The notes beneath the pieces are model-generated. The model ran no database searches, was not told the DNA's origin, and saw only the letters and a list, made by a program, of their open reading frames with translations. A stretch of 64,000 nucleotides of DNA from Mesorhizobium sp. Root552 (GTDB lineage Bacteria > Pseudomonadota > Alphaproteobacteria > Rhizobiales > Rhizobiaceae): contig NZ_LMFV01000045.1 of the NCBI RefSeq assembly GCF_001427285.1, positions 158,408 to 222,407 on the forward strand. Reading direction: 5' to 3'. Of this stretch, positions 9,134 through 18,116 are shown in pieces. The translations under genes were made by a program, and so were the position numbers. The first letter of the stretch is position 1. Each line of letters begins with the position of its first letter.

Positions 9134-10327
9134 ATGAGCGGCCTTCAGGGTACTGCCGTCGGCTGGGCGATGCGCACCGGTGCAGCCGACGCGCTGGCGC
9201 GGGCGGGAACCAGACGCAGCCTGCTCGACAAGCTCGCCGCCGCTGCCTTCATCGCCGTGTTCGTCGTCGTGTCGATCTACAGTTGGGTCCGTCCCGATTA
9301 CAATTGGGACATGGTTGCCTATGTGGCGACCGCGCTGGAAAACCGGACCGAAAGCCCCGAGCAGCTTCATGCCGAGACATGGGCGGCCATCAGCGATGGC
9401 GCGCGTGAAGCGCAGCTCTACAACCTTCAGTACGGCAATCCCTACAACCGGCATCAATGGGAAAACCCGGCCGACTTTGAATCGCAGCTTTCCATGTACC
9501 GTGTGAAGGTGGGCTATATCTGGCTGATGCGCGTGCTGGAGCCGGCCACCGGAATCGTAGACGGGGCGATCCTGTTGTCGATCGTTCCAGCACTGGGATT
9601 TGCCGCCATGTGCCTGTGGTGGCTCGGCCGCGAGAAGGCACTGCAAGGAGCGATCGTCCTTGCGCCGCTGCTGATACTGGCCGATGTTTTCCACATGATG
9701 ACGGCTGCAACGCCGGACATGCTTCTGGCTGTCGTTTCAATGGCCGCATTGTACCTTCTGGCCAAACAGCGTGACCTGGCCGCGTGCCTGCTTCTGTTCC
9801 TGTCCATACTTATACGGCCTGACAACATTATCCTGATCTTTGCCCTGCTGCTGACCGCGATCCTGTTCGGCTGGCGATTGTTGCCGATTGCGATCACCTT
9901 CGTCGCGTCATTTGCTGCCTGCATGCTCATTTCCCGCTATGGCGGGCATCCGGGCTGGTGGGCACATTTCTACTTCTCATGCGTGGAAATCCAGAACTCG
10001 ATGACTGGTTTCCATCCAGACTTCTCGCTTGTCGACTTCGCCAAGGGTTATGCACGGGGGGCCGCAGTGGCATTGCTCGACAATGACTGGCCGCCACTAT
10101 TGGTGGCGATGCTGGCTGGGTGGGCGCTGCTCTGGCGTGCGGGCAGGGGTGGGACACCACGCGAGACATCGCTGATGTTTGCGCTGACGATTGGCCTGCT
10201 TGGGAAATTCGCCAGTTTTCCGCTACCTGACGACCGCTTCTATTTTGTCTTTACGGCGGGCATAGCGATGCTGCTTGTCGTGATGTGGAAACCGCGTTTC
10301 GACTTTGCACCGAAGGAAAATTCATGA
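9134..10327 (+). CDS. polytopic membrane protein, GT-C glycosyltransferase-like
   Basis: 397 residues with an N-terminal cytoplasmic stretch and about nine or ten hydrophobic helices. After the first helix comes an Asp-containing extracytoplasmic loop (PDYNWDMVAYVA), which resembles the acidic first loop of GT-C enzymes that use polyprenyl-phosphate sugars. I do not recognise a named family. A GGAGG ribosome site lies 7 bases before the start, and the stop overlaps the next gene as ATGA. In a DPA-like operon the attractive role is transfer of the lipid-linked pentose outside the membrane; this is inference. Confidence 0.6.
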   Translation: MSGLQGTAVGWAMRTGAADALARAGTRRSLLDKLAAAAFIAVFVVVSIYSWVRPDYNWDMVAYVATALENRTESPEQLHAETWAAISDGAREAQLYNLQYGNPYNRHQWENPADFESQLSMYRVKVGYIWLMRVLEPATGIVDGAILLSIVPALGFAAMCLWWLGREKALQGAIVLAPLLILADVFHMMTAATPDMLLAVVSMAALYLLAKQRDLAACLLLFLSILIRPDNIILIFALLLTAILFGWRLLPIAITFVASFAACMLISRYGGHPGWWAHFYFSCVEIQNSMTGFHPDFSLVDFAKGYARGAAVALLDNDWPPLLVAMLAGWALLWRAGRGGTPRETSLMFALTIGLLGKFASFPLPDDRFYFVFTAGIAMLLVVMWKPRFDFAPKENS

Positions 10328-11097
10328 TGGACGGCAGCGAAGCGTCGGTATTTCTGGAGTTTGTGCGGATTGTCCTGGCTTTCGGGCTGCCGGTTGGCAT
10401 TCTCGACCGTGGGGCGGCGCTTAGGGGAACCAAGTTCCTGGCCCAGGCTGCTTTGAAGGCGCGCTTGGGGCGAGGGCGTCCGTTCCAGATGGTCAATGTC
10501 GGTGCGTGCGACGGGGCATTGTTCGACGATGTCACGCCCTGGCTCAACCGCATCGCGAATTCGCGAGCGCTCTTGGTCGAGCCGATCCCGTACAATCAGA
10601 AGCGCCTGCGCGCCAACTATCCCGATAGAGATCGATTCATCATCGAACCGGTCGCCGTCACCCGCTCGAAGGGAACGATCAGGGTCAAGACTTTCGATGC
10701 CGCCGCACTTGAAGCCGGCACGCTTCCCATCGAATTCATCGGCTGCTCTTCAATCACCGACACCAACCTGATGTCAGGCAAGAACGCTTGGGGCGAGGCG
10801 GACGACAATTTCGCGAAGTTCGCGCCCTACCTGAAGGATATCGAGGTAGCCTCCGAACCTTTGCAGGCGCTGCTGGACCGCAATGGGATCGACTACATCG
10901 ATGCCTTCCTTGTCGACTGCGAGGGAGCGGACTGGGCGGTCTTCGACCAACTCGACCTCAACCGCTATCGGCCGGGCCTCATCAAGGTCGAAGTGGGTGC
11001 CTTGCCGGCGCCTGAAATCGGTGAGGTCGTGGTCAAGCTGAAAACCGCCGGCTACAGCGTCGGCATCTATGCGGAAGATGTCTGGGCCTTCGCCTGA
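10324..11097 (+). CDS. FkbM-family SAM-dependent methyltransferase
   Basis: 257 residues from the ATG that overlaps the previous stop (ATGA). An AAGGA site lies just upstream. Recognisable FkbM features are the SAM-binding start FQMVNVGACDGALFDD, ALLVEPIPYNQKRLRANY, and near the C-terminus DAFLVDCEGADWAVFDQLDL. FkbM enzymes O-methylate sugars or polyketides. As the last gene of the operon it could methylate the glycan product. About 27 N-terminal residues before the core are hydrophobic-amphipathic. Confidence 0.8.
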   Translation: MMDGSEASVFLEFVRIVLAFGLPVGILDRGAALRGTKFLAQAALKARLGRGRPFQMVNVGACDGALFDDVTPWLNRIANSRALLVEPIPYNQKRLRANYPDRDRFIIEPVAVTRSKGTIRVKTFDAAALEAGTLPIEFIGCSSITDTNLMSGKNAWGEADDNFAKFAPYLKDIEVASEPLQALLDRNGIDYIDAFLVDCEGADWAVFDQLDLNRYRPGLIKVEVGALPAPEIGEVVVKLKTAGYSVGIYAEDVWAFA

Positions 11098-11234
11098 GCG
11101 CCGTAGGAATCGCCCAAGTTCGACCGAGTTGATAGCGCTGGTCGCGGCGCATGTGCGCCGTGTCGCAAACAGGCTGTAATCGGACCTAACTGCTCTATAG
11201 TCTGCCCGAAATTCAGATTTCGGAGTCACAGGCA

Positions 11235-13796
11235 ATGGCAGGGTTTCCTGAAAAGGCGAAGGTCGTCATCATCGGGCTGGGCGGCATCGTCGGCGCCTCG
11301 ATCGCGCACCACCTGATCGAGCGCGGATGGGACGATATCGTCGGCATCGACAAGTCCGGCATCCCGACCGATATCGGTTCGACGGCGCACGCCTCCGACT
11401 TCTGCTACATGACCAGCCACGACTTCCTGTCATGCTGGACGTCGCTTTATTCCATCGATTTCTACGAGAAGATGGGACACTACGCGCGCATTGGCGGCCT
11501 TGAGGTCGCGCGCGTCGGCGATGACGCCCGCATGGAAGAAATCAAGCGCAAGGTGACGTCCGGCAAGGCGTTCGGCACGCGGGCGCGGCTGATAGAGCCT
11601 GCCGAGATCAAGGAGAAATTCCCCCTGATCGAGGAAAGCATGGTGCAGGGCGGCATGTGGGACCCGGACGCGGGGCTTGTCATTCCGCGTTCGCAGACCG
11701 TGGCTGGGAAGCTCGTTGATCAAGCTGTTGCGGCGGGCAAATTGCAGGCCTTCGCCAACACGCCAGCCAAGTCGCTCGTCATCGAGAACGGGCGCATCAA
11801 GGGTGTGGTAACCGACCGCGGCACGATCATGGCCGACTATGTGGTGGTGTGTGCCGGTATTTGGGGGCGCCTGATCGCCGACATGGCTGGTGAGGACCTG
11901 CCGGTTATGCCGGTCGATCACCCGTTGACCTTCTTCGGCCCCTATAACGAGTTCGCCGGTACCGGCAAGGAGATCGGTTGGCCGCTGATGCGTGACCAGG
12001 GCAATTCGGCCTATATGCGCGATACAGGCGATCCGAAGACCGCAGAAGGCGGCCAGATCGAATGGGGCTACTACGAGGAAACCAATCCGCGCCTGTGCCA
12101 CCCTCGCGACCTTCTGGAAAAGGATCAGGCGCGCCTGTCTCCGTCACAGCGTGACCTGGATATGGAGCAGATCATCGCACCGCTTGAGCGCGCGATGGAA
12201 TTGACGCCGATACTGGGCGAACTGGGCTACAATGAAAGCCATTCCTTCAACGGCTTGCTTCAGGTGACGGCCGATGGCGGCCCATCGATCGGCGAGAGCC
12301 AGAAGGTGCGGGGCCTTTGGTATGCCGTGGCGATCTGGGTCAAGGACGGTCCGGGCTTCGGCAAGCTGGTTGCCGACTGGATGACCGACGGGCGTACGGA
12401 AATCGATCACGCGAAGATCGACTATGCGCGCTTTTATCCGCACCAGATGCAAGAGAGCTTCATTGAAGGCCGTTGTGGTGAGGCGGCGCAGAAAATCTAC
12501 AACCCGGCGGTCCATCCGCGCGAACCCTACGCCACCGGTCGCAATGTGCGCCGGTCACCGTTCTACGAGCGCGAGAAGGAACTCGGCGGCTATTTCATGG
12601 AACTCGGCGGTTGGGAGCGTGCGCACGGCTACGCCGCCAATGAACATCTGCTGGAAAAATACGGGAACCGCGTACCCCTGCGCGAAAATGAATGGGACAA
12701 CCGCCACTTCTGGCGCGTTTCCAATGCCGAGCATCTCGCGATGAGCGAGGACTGCGGCATCGTCAACCTGTCGCATTTTGCCATGTACGACGTCGAAGGC
12801 CCGGACCATGTCGAACTGATGGAATGGGTTTGCGCAGCCAAGATTGGCGGCGATGCCAATATCGGTAAAGGCATCTATACCCACTTCCTCGACGACGAAG
12901 GCATGGTGCGGGCGGACCTGACCGTTATCCGCATGGCGGATCGCTGCCGGGTCATTGATGGCGCAGACGCTGGCCCGCGCGATTTCAACTATCTCAAGCG
13001 CACGGCGCAGGATCGCGGCCTGAACGTCACCGTCACCGACGTGACCGAGAGGTTTGTCACCGTCGGCATCTGGGGTCCGAATGCGCGCACCGCCTTGCAG
13101 AAGGTGGTCGAGAACCCCGAGGGACTTTCCGTTGAGAATTTCCCCTTTGCTGCGATCAAGCCGATCCGCATCGGCGGCAAGGATGTGATGGCCTTCCGCA
13201 TATCCTATGTCGGCGAGCAGGGCTGGGAATTGCACATGCGCTACGAGGATGGTCTTGCAGTTTGGGATGCGCTGCGTTCGACCGGCGTCATGGCGTTTGG
13301 CGTGGAGACTTATGCCAACACGCGGCGCATGGAGAAAAGCCTGCGCCTGCAGAACGCCGATCTGCTTACCGAGTACAATCTGTTCGAGGCAGATTTGTCC
13401 CGCCCGAAGGTCAAGGAAGCTGACTTCCGAGGCAAGGCCAAGCATGAGGAATATAAGGCGCGCGAACATCAGCCGGCGATGCTTTGCACGCTGGTCATGA
13501 CGGCAAACGTCGACCGCCAAGGCGTTGCCCGCTATCCGGTTGGCAATATGCCGGTCATGGACCCTGCGACGGGCGAGACGCTGGTTGATGAACTTGGCCG
13601 CCGGTCTTTCACGACTTCAGTGGCTTATGGTCCGACCCTCGGCAAGAACATCGCGCTTGCCTATCTGCCGTGGGCCTATTGCCAGGAAGGGCGCAAGCTG
13701 GCGGTGGAATATTTCGGCGAGACCTACCCGGTGGAAGTTGCGGGAGTGGGCTACAGGCCGCTCTACGACCCGCAAAACCTCAAGCCGCGAAGCTGA
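11235..13796 (+). CDS. FAD-dependent oxidoreductase fused to GcvT domain (dimethylglycine dehydrogenase-like), paralogue 1
   Basis: 853 residues. The N-terminal half is a DAO-type FAD domain beginning VVIIGLGGIVGASIAHHL. The C-terminal half is a GcvT/aminomethyltransferase H4folate domain of the dimethylglycine/sarcosine dehydrogenase family. Such enzymes oxidatively remove N-methyl groups and load them on H4folate as methylene. Where relatives show S-[ST]-W-H-A-A-G, with the His carrying covalent FAD, this protein reads GSTAHASDF (H52), so the aromatic residue and the AAG are lost and the flavin link is uncertain. It has its own promoter region (137 bp upstream). The substrate is not known; a methylated glycine or other N-methyl compound is likely. 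Confidence 0.85.
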   Translation: MAGFPEKAKVVIIGLGGIVGASIAHHLIERGWDDIVGIDKSGIPTDIGSTAHASDFCYMTSHDFLSCWTSLYSIDFYEKMGHYARIGGLEVARVGDDARMEEIKRKVTSGKAFGTRARLIEPAEIKEKFPLIEESMVQGGMWDPDAGLVIPRSQTVAGKLVDQAVAAGKLQAFANTPAKSLVIENGRIKGVVTDRGTIMADYVVVCAGIWGRLIADMAGEDLPVMPVDHPLTFFGPYNEFAGTGKEIGWPLMRDQGNSAYMRDTGDPKTAEGGQIEWGYYEETNPRLCHPRDLLEKDQARLSPSQRDLDMEQIIAPLERAMELTPILGELGYNESHSFNGLLQVTADGGPSIGESQKVRGLWYAVAIWVKDGPGFGKLVADWMTDGRTEIDHAKIDYARFYPHQMQESFIEGRCGEAAQKIYNPAVHPREPYATGRNVRRSPFYEREKELGGYFMELGGWERAHGYAANEHLLEKYGNRVPLRENEWDNRHFWRVSNAEHLAMSEDCGIVNLSHFAMYDVEGPDHVELMEWVCAAKIGGDANIGKGIYTHFLDDEGMVRADLTVIRMADRCRVIDGADAGPRDFNYLKRTAQDRGLNVTVTDVTERFVTVGIWGPNARTALQKVVENPEGLSVENFPFAAIKPIRIGGKDVMAFRISYVGEQGWELHMRYEDGLAVWDALRSTGVMAFGVETYANTRRMEKSLRLQNADLLTEYNLFEADLSRPKVKEADFRGKAKHEEYKAREHQPAMLCTLVMTANVDRQGVARYPVGNMPVMDPATGETLVDELGRRSFTTSVAYGPTLGKNIALAYLPWAYCQEGRKLAVEYFGETYPVEVAGVGYRPLYDPQNLKPRS

Positions 13797-13853
13797 GATC
13801 GGGCAAGGATCTTGCGCCAGTAGGCCGTGCGTTCGCAAAAATGTGAAGGGATG

Positions 13854-13877
13854 AGCCCGATTGGAGGTCGGGCTTTT
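13854..13877 (+). terminator. rho-independent terminator after the FAD/GcvT gene
   Basis: Stem AGCCCGA / TCGGGCT with a 7-base loop, followed by TTTCTTTT. It sits between the oxidoreductase stop and the DUF1194 gene. Confidence 0.85.
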
Positions 13878-13912
13878 CTTTTGCCTGCAACAAATCTCAC
13901 GTACCTTGTGGC

Positions 13913-14767
13913 ATGTCTGCTTTCCGCCGCACTGCAGGACATTGCCTTTTGGCTGCCGCAATGATCGGGCTGGCCGGTTTTTGCAGCTTGCAGTCCGCCT
14001 CGGCGGAGCCGGTGGACATCGAGCTCGTCCTTGCCGTGGATGTTTCCCTATCGATGTCTCCGATGGAGCTTGAAATCCAGCGGCACGGCTATGCCGCGGC
14101 CCTTGTTCACGACAGCGTGCTTCAAGCTATCGCCGACGGGGTTCACGGTAAGATCGCAGTAACCTACGTTGAATGGGCAGGCGTGACCTCGCAGCATGTG
14201 ATCGTGCCTTGGACGATCATCGCCAGCCGTGCCGACGCCGAGACGGTGGCTGCCCAGCTTTCCGCCCATCCGCCCAATAGCGCGCGCCGCACGTCCATTT
14301 CGGCCGGCCTGGAGTTCGGTGCCGACCTGTTTGCAGAGAGCGCTCATCAAGGAACCAAGCGGGTCATCGACGTATCGGGTGACGGGCCTAACAACCAGGG
14401 CGCGCCCGTGACCGTGGTGCGGGACAGGCTGGTGGCGCAAGGGATAACCATCAACGGCTTGCCGCTGATGACCAATAGCGGCCCTGCCTGGGGGTACGAG
14501 GTGAGCAACCTGGACCAGTATTACACCGACTGCGTGATCGGCGGTCCGGGGGCTTTCATGATCCCCGTCAACGACTGGAGCCAGTTCCCGGATGCCGTGC
14601 GGCGCAAGCTCGTGCTTGAGCTTGCCGGGCCACTATCGCCTCGCTGGGCCGAGGAAGAGGCCCTGTTTCCGCCGATAGTGAAGGCGCAAGCTGAGGTCGC
14701 CACCGATTGCCTTGCCGGCGAAAAGGCGTGGCGCAACCGATACTGGATGTATGACGAAAGCCGGTAG
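13913..14767 (+). CDS. DUF1194 exported von Willebrand A-like protein
   Basis: 284 residues with an N-terminal signal sequence ending about AxA (QSASAEP). A VWA-like domain follows with LVLAVDVSLSMSPMEL, a variant of the DxSxS metal-ion site, and later VIDVSGDGPNNQG. This matches DUF1194, a family of periplasmic proteins common in rhizobia and of unknown role. It follows a terminator, so it is probably monocistronic. Its stop codon coincides with the left end of the adjacent inverted-repeat element. Confidence 0.85.
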   Translation: MSAFRRTAGHCLLAAAMIGLAGFCSLQSASAEPVDIELVLAVDVSLSMSPMELEIQRHGYAAALVHDSVLQAIADGVHGKIAVTYVEWAGVTSQHVIVPWTIIASRADAETVAAQLSAHPPNSARRTSISAGLEFGADLFAESAHQGTKRVIDVSGDGPNNQGAPVTVVRDRLVAQGITINGLPLMTNSGPAWGYEVSNLDQYYTDCVIGGPGAFMIPVNDWSQFPDAVRRKLVLELAGPLSPRWAEEEALFPPIVKAQAEVATDCLAGEKAWRNRYWMYDESR

Positions 14768-15030
14768 GGTCAGAACCTGTTAATTTGACCGGACTGGCGT
14801 TCGAGACGGCGAAAGATGCAAGGAAAAGTCCGAAGAGCGGGGTTGTTCCCCGGTTGAGGGCTTTGACGCAGCACACTGGCGCCAGTTCGATCATGCTTCG
14901 GATCGGGCGAATTTGCACGGACTGCTTTGTCGCAAGCCCTTGAAAGGCTCCAGCCTTCCCACGACCTTGCTTCGCGCATCCGCACGAATTCGCGCCGGCC
15001 ATTCCAGTCAAATTAACAGGTCCTGACCCC
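14766..15030. mobile_element. MITE-like element with 33-bp terminal inverted repeats
   Basis: A 265-bp segment bounded by inverted repeats (14766-14798 and 14998-15030). The outer 24 bases match at 22 positions and the next 9 at 7. The shared core is CCTGTTAATTTGAC preceded by GGTCAG-A. The interior has no convincing gene. It lies exactly between the convergent DUF1194 and regulator genes, and its left end overlaps the DUF1194 stop codon. Size and structure fit a non-autonomous element mobilised in trans; no target-site duplication is evident and no second copy was found in the window. Confidence 0.65.
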
Positions 15031-15039
15031 AGCTGGGGC

Positions 15040-16041
15040 TCAAGCTGCCAGTAGCTGCTTGCGGTCGACACGCTCCTGCTGCGGCGAGCGGGCATAGAGT
15101 TCGCGATAGCACTTGGAGAAGTGGGATGCGGAAACAAAGCCGCAGGCCACCGCAACCTCAACCACCGGAAGCGACGACTGGATCAGCAGATGGCGGGCGC
15201 GGTCGAGCCGGATTTCAAGATAGTAGCGGGCAGGGGAGCGCCCCATCTCCGAGCGAAACAGGCGCTCGATCTGGCGACGAGAAAGGTCGACATGGTCGGC
15301 GATCTCGATCAGAGACAGCGGTTCCGCCAGATTTGCCTCCATCAGTTCGATGATGGTCAGGACTTTTGAGTTCTGCACGCCGAGGCGGGCGCGTAGCGGC
15401 AGGCGCTGACGGTCGGTCGGGCTGCGCACACGATCAGTCAGGACCTGCTCGCAGACGCGGTTGACGAGGTTTTCGTCGAAATCGTCGCCGATCAACTTCA
15501 GCATCATGTCGAGCGCAGCGGTGCCGCCGGCGCAAGTGTAGACGTTCTGGTCGATTTCGAAGAGGTCGGCAAAGACATTGGCCTTGGGAAACGCTTCCGA
15601 AAAGCCCGGCAGGTTCTCCCAATGGATGGCGCAACGCTTGTTGGACAACAGTCCGGCAGCAGCGAGGATATGCGCCCCTGTGCACAGGCCGCCTACGGCG
15701 ACTCCGCGATTGTATTCCTCGCGAAGCCAGGCAAACGCCGACTTGTTGTGGTATTTTTCGACTTCGAGGCCGCTGCAGACGATGGCCATGGAAGGCCGGT
15801 CGGCACCGGACATCTTTTTTCGTTCTTCCTCCAGCGAAGTGTTGACGGCGCATTCGACGCCATTGGAGGCGCGTACCGGCCTGCCGTCGATGCTGGCCAA
15901 GCGCCAGGTGTAAGCTTCATAACCAAGCATTCGATTGGCCGAGCGCAACGGATCGAGCGCCGTCGCAAAGGCGATCATGGTGAAGTCGGGAACGAGAAAA
16001 AAGACAAACGATCTTTTGACCGGTTGTTTGACAGCGTTCAA
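15040..16041 (-). CDS. GlxA/GbdR-like AraC-family regulator with DJ-1/PfpI-type sensor domain
   Basis: 333 residues. Residues 10-190 form a class I glutamine-amidotransferase-like sensor domain (FVFFLVPDFTMIAFATALDP, CTGAHILAAAGLL). The last 100 residues are two AraC helix-turn-helix motifs (LSRRQIERLFRSEMG, ACGFVSASHFSKCYREL). In pseudomonads this architecture defines GbdR, CdhR and SouR, activators of glycine betaine, carnitine and sarcosine catabolism. By eye it is closest to GbdR. It probably starts at TTG 16041 with GGGAGGG 5 bases upstream. It is a likely controller of the nearby demethylation genes; that is inference from family and location. Confidence 0.85.
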   Translation of the reverse strand: MNAVKQPVKRSFVFFLVPDFTMIAFATALDPLRSANRMLGYEAYTWRLASIDGRPVRASNGVECAVNTSLEEERKKMSGADRPSMAIVCSGLEVEKYHNKSAFAWLREEYNRGVAVGGLCTGAHILAAAGLLSNKRCAIHWENLPGFSEAFPKANVFADLFEIDQNVYTCAGGTAALDMMLKLIGDDFDENLVNRVCEQVLTDRVRSPTDRQRLPLRARLGVQNSKVLTIIELMEANLAEPLSLIEIADHVDLSRRQIERLFRSEMGRSPARYYLEIRLDRARHLLIQSSLPVVEVAVACGFVSASHFSKCYRELYARSPQQERVDRKQLLAA

Positions 16042-16314
16042 GGTACCCTCCCGATGCCATGACGCAGACAGAACGTCGCTATCAGCACAGCGTCATCAGG
16101 AAAACGCTTTCGTGTCAATTAGCTAGGGTGTCGGTAACAGGATATTTTTTATAGCGAGGTCGGTTTTCGACCAATGCAGAATGCAAGTGCAGCCTTGTGG
16201 CTTGCCGGACGGCGTTCAGGGAAAGCGCGCAAAGCAAAACCGCGTCGGATGATCGACGCGGTGACTTGATCAAGCCTGCCGCAAGCAGGGCGCGGCAAAG
16301 TGAACCTCGAATTA

Positions 16315-16449
16315 TCAGGCGATGAAGCCGAGACGGGCAGCGGCCACTGCGCCGGTCTGGCCGGGCATGGTCTTCGACAGGCGCTGACGCTCCAGAGCGG
16401 TCGTCAGATTGATTTCACGACGTGCAAACAGGCGAGCGAAAAGCTTCAT
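16315..16449 (-). CDS. small basic protein, DUF1127-like context
   Basis: 44 residues beginning MKLFARLFARREINLTTALERQRL, a short basic amphipathic helix. ATG 16449 is preceded on its strand by GGAG at proper spacing. It lies just downstream of a DUF1127 gene on the same strand, and resembles the small proteins often paired with them. No function is known. Whether it is translated is uncertain because of the size. Confidence 0.5.
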   Translation of the reverse strand: MKLFARLFARREINLTTALERQRLSKTMPGQTGAVAAARLGFIA

Positions 16450-16769
16450 TGCAAACTCCATTCGGTTGCCAAGACGGGTCGCCTTCGCTTGATGGAGTGG
16501 GGCAGCTCGTTTGTTGCACTGCATATATGCCTGTTTGTATGCAAACTAAATCGCAAAAACGAAGCGGTTAGCAGGAAAAGCGACATCAAATATGCGGCAG
16601 CCGGTTGGGATTCGTCGCAATATCCATTGGAAACAATAGGTTGGTGTTATTTTAGCGGCGTCATGCGATTTGCTCATATGCGTCATGCGACGCGCGTATG
16701 GCTTGTTTCAGACGTAGCAAGGACCCGTCGCGCCTTCTGCACGGCGGGTCCCGTCGATCTTGCACATGT
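16450..16769. other. intergenic stretch between two small genes
   Basis: About 320 bases, locally AT-richer than the surroundings. I see no gene with a ribosome site and no clear hairpin. A long plus-strand open frame that crosses it is antisense to the two small genes and has no family resemblance. Confidence 0.4.
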
Positions 16770-16970
16770 TTACTTCGCTCCGGCCCAGACGCCGACACCG
16801 GTTCGGGTGGAAAAGACCCTCGATGACGGAACTGAGCCGCTTGTTTCCGGCCAGCCGATGTCTTTCTGAAGTTCGGCGGGCAGGGAACGGAGCGCGCGCT
16901 CGGTCTGGTAGCGGGCACGGGCTGCGCTGAATTCGGTCGCGATGCGGCCGATGGAGGACAGGATGGACAT
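16770..16970 (-). CDS. DUF1127 domain protein
   Basis: 66 residues beginning MSILSSIGRIATEFSAARAR, with the family core RALRSLPAELQKDIGWPE near residues 25-42. A strong AAGGAG ribosome site lies upstream. DUF1127 proteins are tiny, basic, post-transcriptional or metabolic regulators in alphaproteobacteria, some binding RNA. It diverges from a LysR gene. The C-terminal extension after the core is longer than in the shortest members. Confidence 0.8.
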   Translation of the reverse strand: MSILSSIGRIATEFSAARARYQTERALRSLPAELQKDIGWPETSGSVPSSRVFSTRTGVGVWAGAK

Positions 16971-17187
16971 TTCATTCTCCTTCCAAAATGGCCGGGAATC
17001 CCCGGAGGTATGAGGGGTTTGCGCGATACGCTGGGTGCGCGGTTCCATCGAAGTCTTTTGCCGGCGGAAGCAGGTCTTGCTGTTTCGTTGCCTTGCCTTT
17101 GATGGAGTTGACTATCTGCCCGAATTGATGTTCAATCAAACGAAATGGAATGATGCTTTGTATCAGAAAAATTGAAAGCTGATCCGA

Positions 17188-18087
17188 ATGAACGCTCCAC
17201 TCAACCATCCGCTCCCGCTGCTCGATCTCGATGTGCTGCGCACCTTCGTCGCAATCGCCGAAACCGGCAGCTTCACCACGGCAGCGACTGCCGTGTTCCG
17301 CACGCCATCTGCGGTTTCGATGCAGATCAAGAAGCTTGAGGATATCCTCGGCCGTTCGGTCTTCGCGCGTGACGCGCGTTCGGTGGCGCTGACCACGGAT
17401 GGCGAAATGTTGCTGGGCTACGCCCGCCGCCTTCTTGCCATCAATCGCGAGGCTGTATCAAAGTTCATAATCCCCGACATCGTCGGCATCGTGCGACTGG
17501 GATCCCCGGACGACTATGGCGAACGGGTGCTGCCGCATGTACTGAAGCGCTTCGCGCAGTCCCATCCGTCGATTGCCGTCGATGTCACCATTGACCAGAG
17601 TGTCAATCTGCGCCGGCGCATGGATGACCGGGCGCTGGACATCACGCTGCTTACCAATTCCTACAAGTCCAGCGCCAATGGGGCAGAGGTGCTTTTGACC
17701 GAACCGATCGTGTGGGCCGGCGCCAAGGGCGGCTGTGCGCACCTGCGGGAGCCGCTCCCCGTCTCGATCTGGGAGGAGGGGTGTGCGTGGAGAGCGGGCG
17801 CGCTGGAAGCTCTTGGCAGGGAGGGGCGCGACTATCGCGTTGCCTATATGAGTTCGCATACGGCAGGCCAGCGTGCGGCAATCATGGCCGACCTGGCGGT
17901 CGCTCCGTTGCCGAAATCTTTCCTCGGTAGCGATATGATCGAGCTTGGCCCGAAGGACGGTCTGCCCAATATCGGCAACTACAACCTCGCCATGGTGATG
18001 TCGCCTGACGCAAGCGCTCCGGTGAAGGCCGTTGCCGACCATATTCGAGCGACATTTGAAGTGTTTCGCGAAACGGGCAAGTTCTAG
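17188..18087 (+). CDS. LysR-family transcriptional regulator
   Basis: 299 residues. Residues 12-75 are the winged helix (LDVLRTFVAIAETGSFTTAATAVFRTPSAVSMQIKKLE, quoted here in two parts: recognition helix TPSAVSMQIKKLE). A periplasmic-binding-like effector domain follows (RLGSPDDYGERVLPHVL). Target and inducer are not known. It diverges from the DUF1127 gene and is convergent with the hydrolase, with only 29 bases between the stops. Confidence 0.9.
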   Translation: MNAPLNHPLPLLDLDVLRTFVAIAETGSFTTAATAVFRTPSAVSMQIKKLEDILGRSVFARDARSVALTTDGEMLLGYARRLLAINREAVSKFIIPDIVGIVRLGSPDDYGERVLPHVLKRFAQSHPSIAVDVTIDQSVNLRRRMDDRALDITLLTNSYKSSANGAEVLLTEPIVWAGAKGGCAHLREPLPVSIWEEGCAWRAGALEALGREGRDYRVAYMSSHTAGQRAAIMADLAVAPLPKSFLGSDMIELGPKDGLPNIGNYNLAMVMSPDASAPVKAVADHIRATFEVFRETGKF

Positions 18088-18116
18088 AGCGTTTCATGGC
18101 CAGCTGAAACGTCCGG

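Noticed and set aside
11145..11160. CGGCGC-ATGT-GCGCCG hairpin before the FAD/GcvT gene as terminator of the glycolipid operon
   Set aside because: No T-run follows, and the short stem is common in GC-rich DNA.
16300..16869. 189-codon plus-strand frame over the DUF1127 region
   Set aside because: No family, no ribosome site and it covers two minus-strand genes with good starts.
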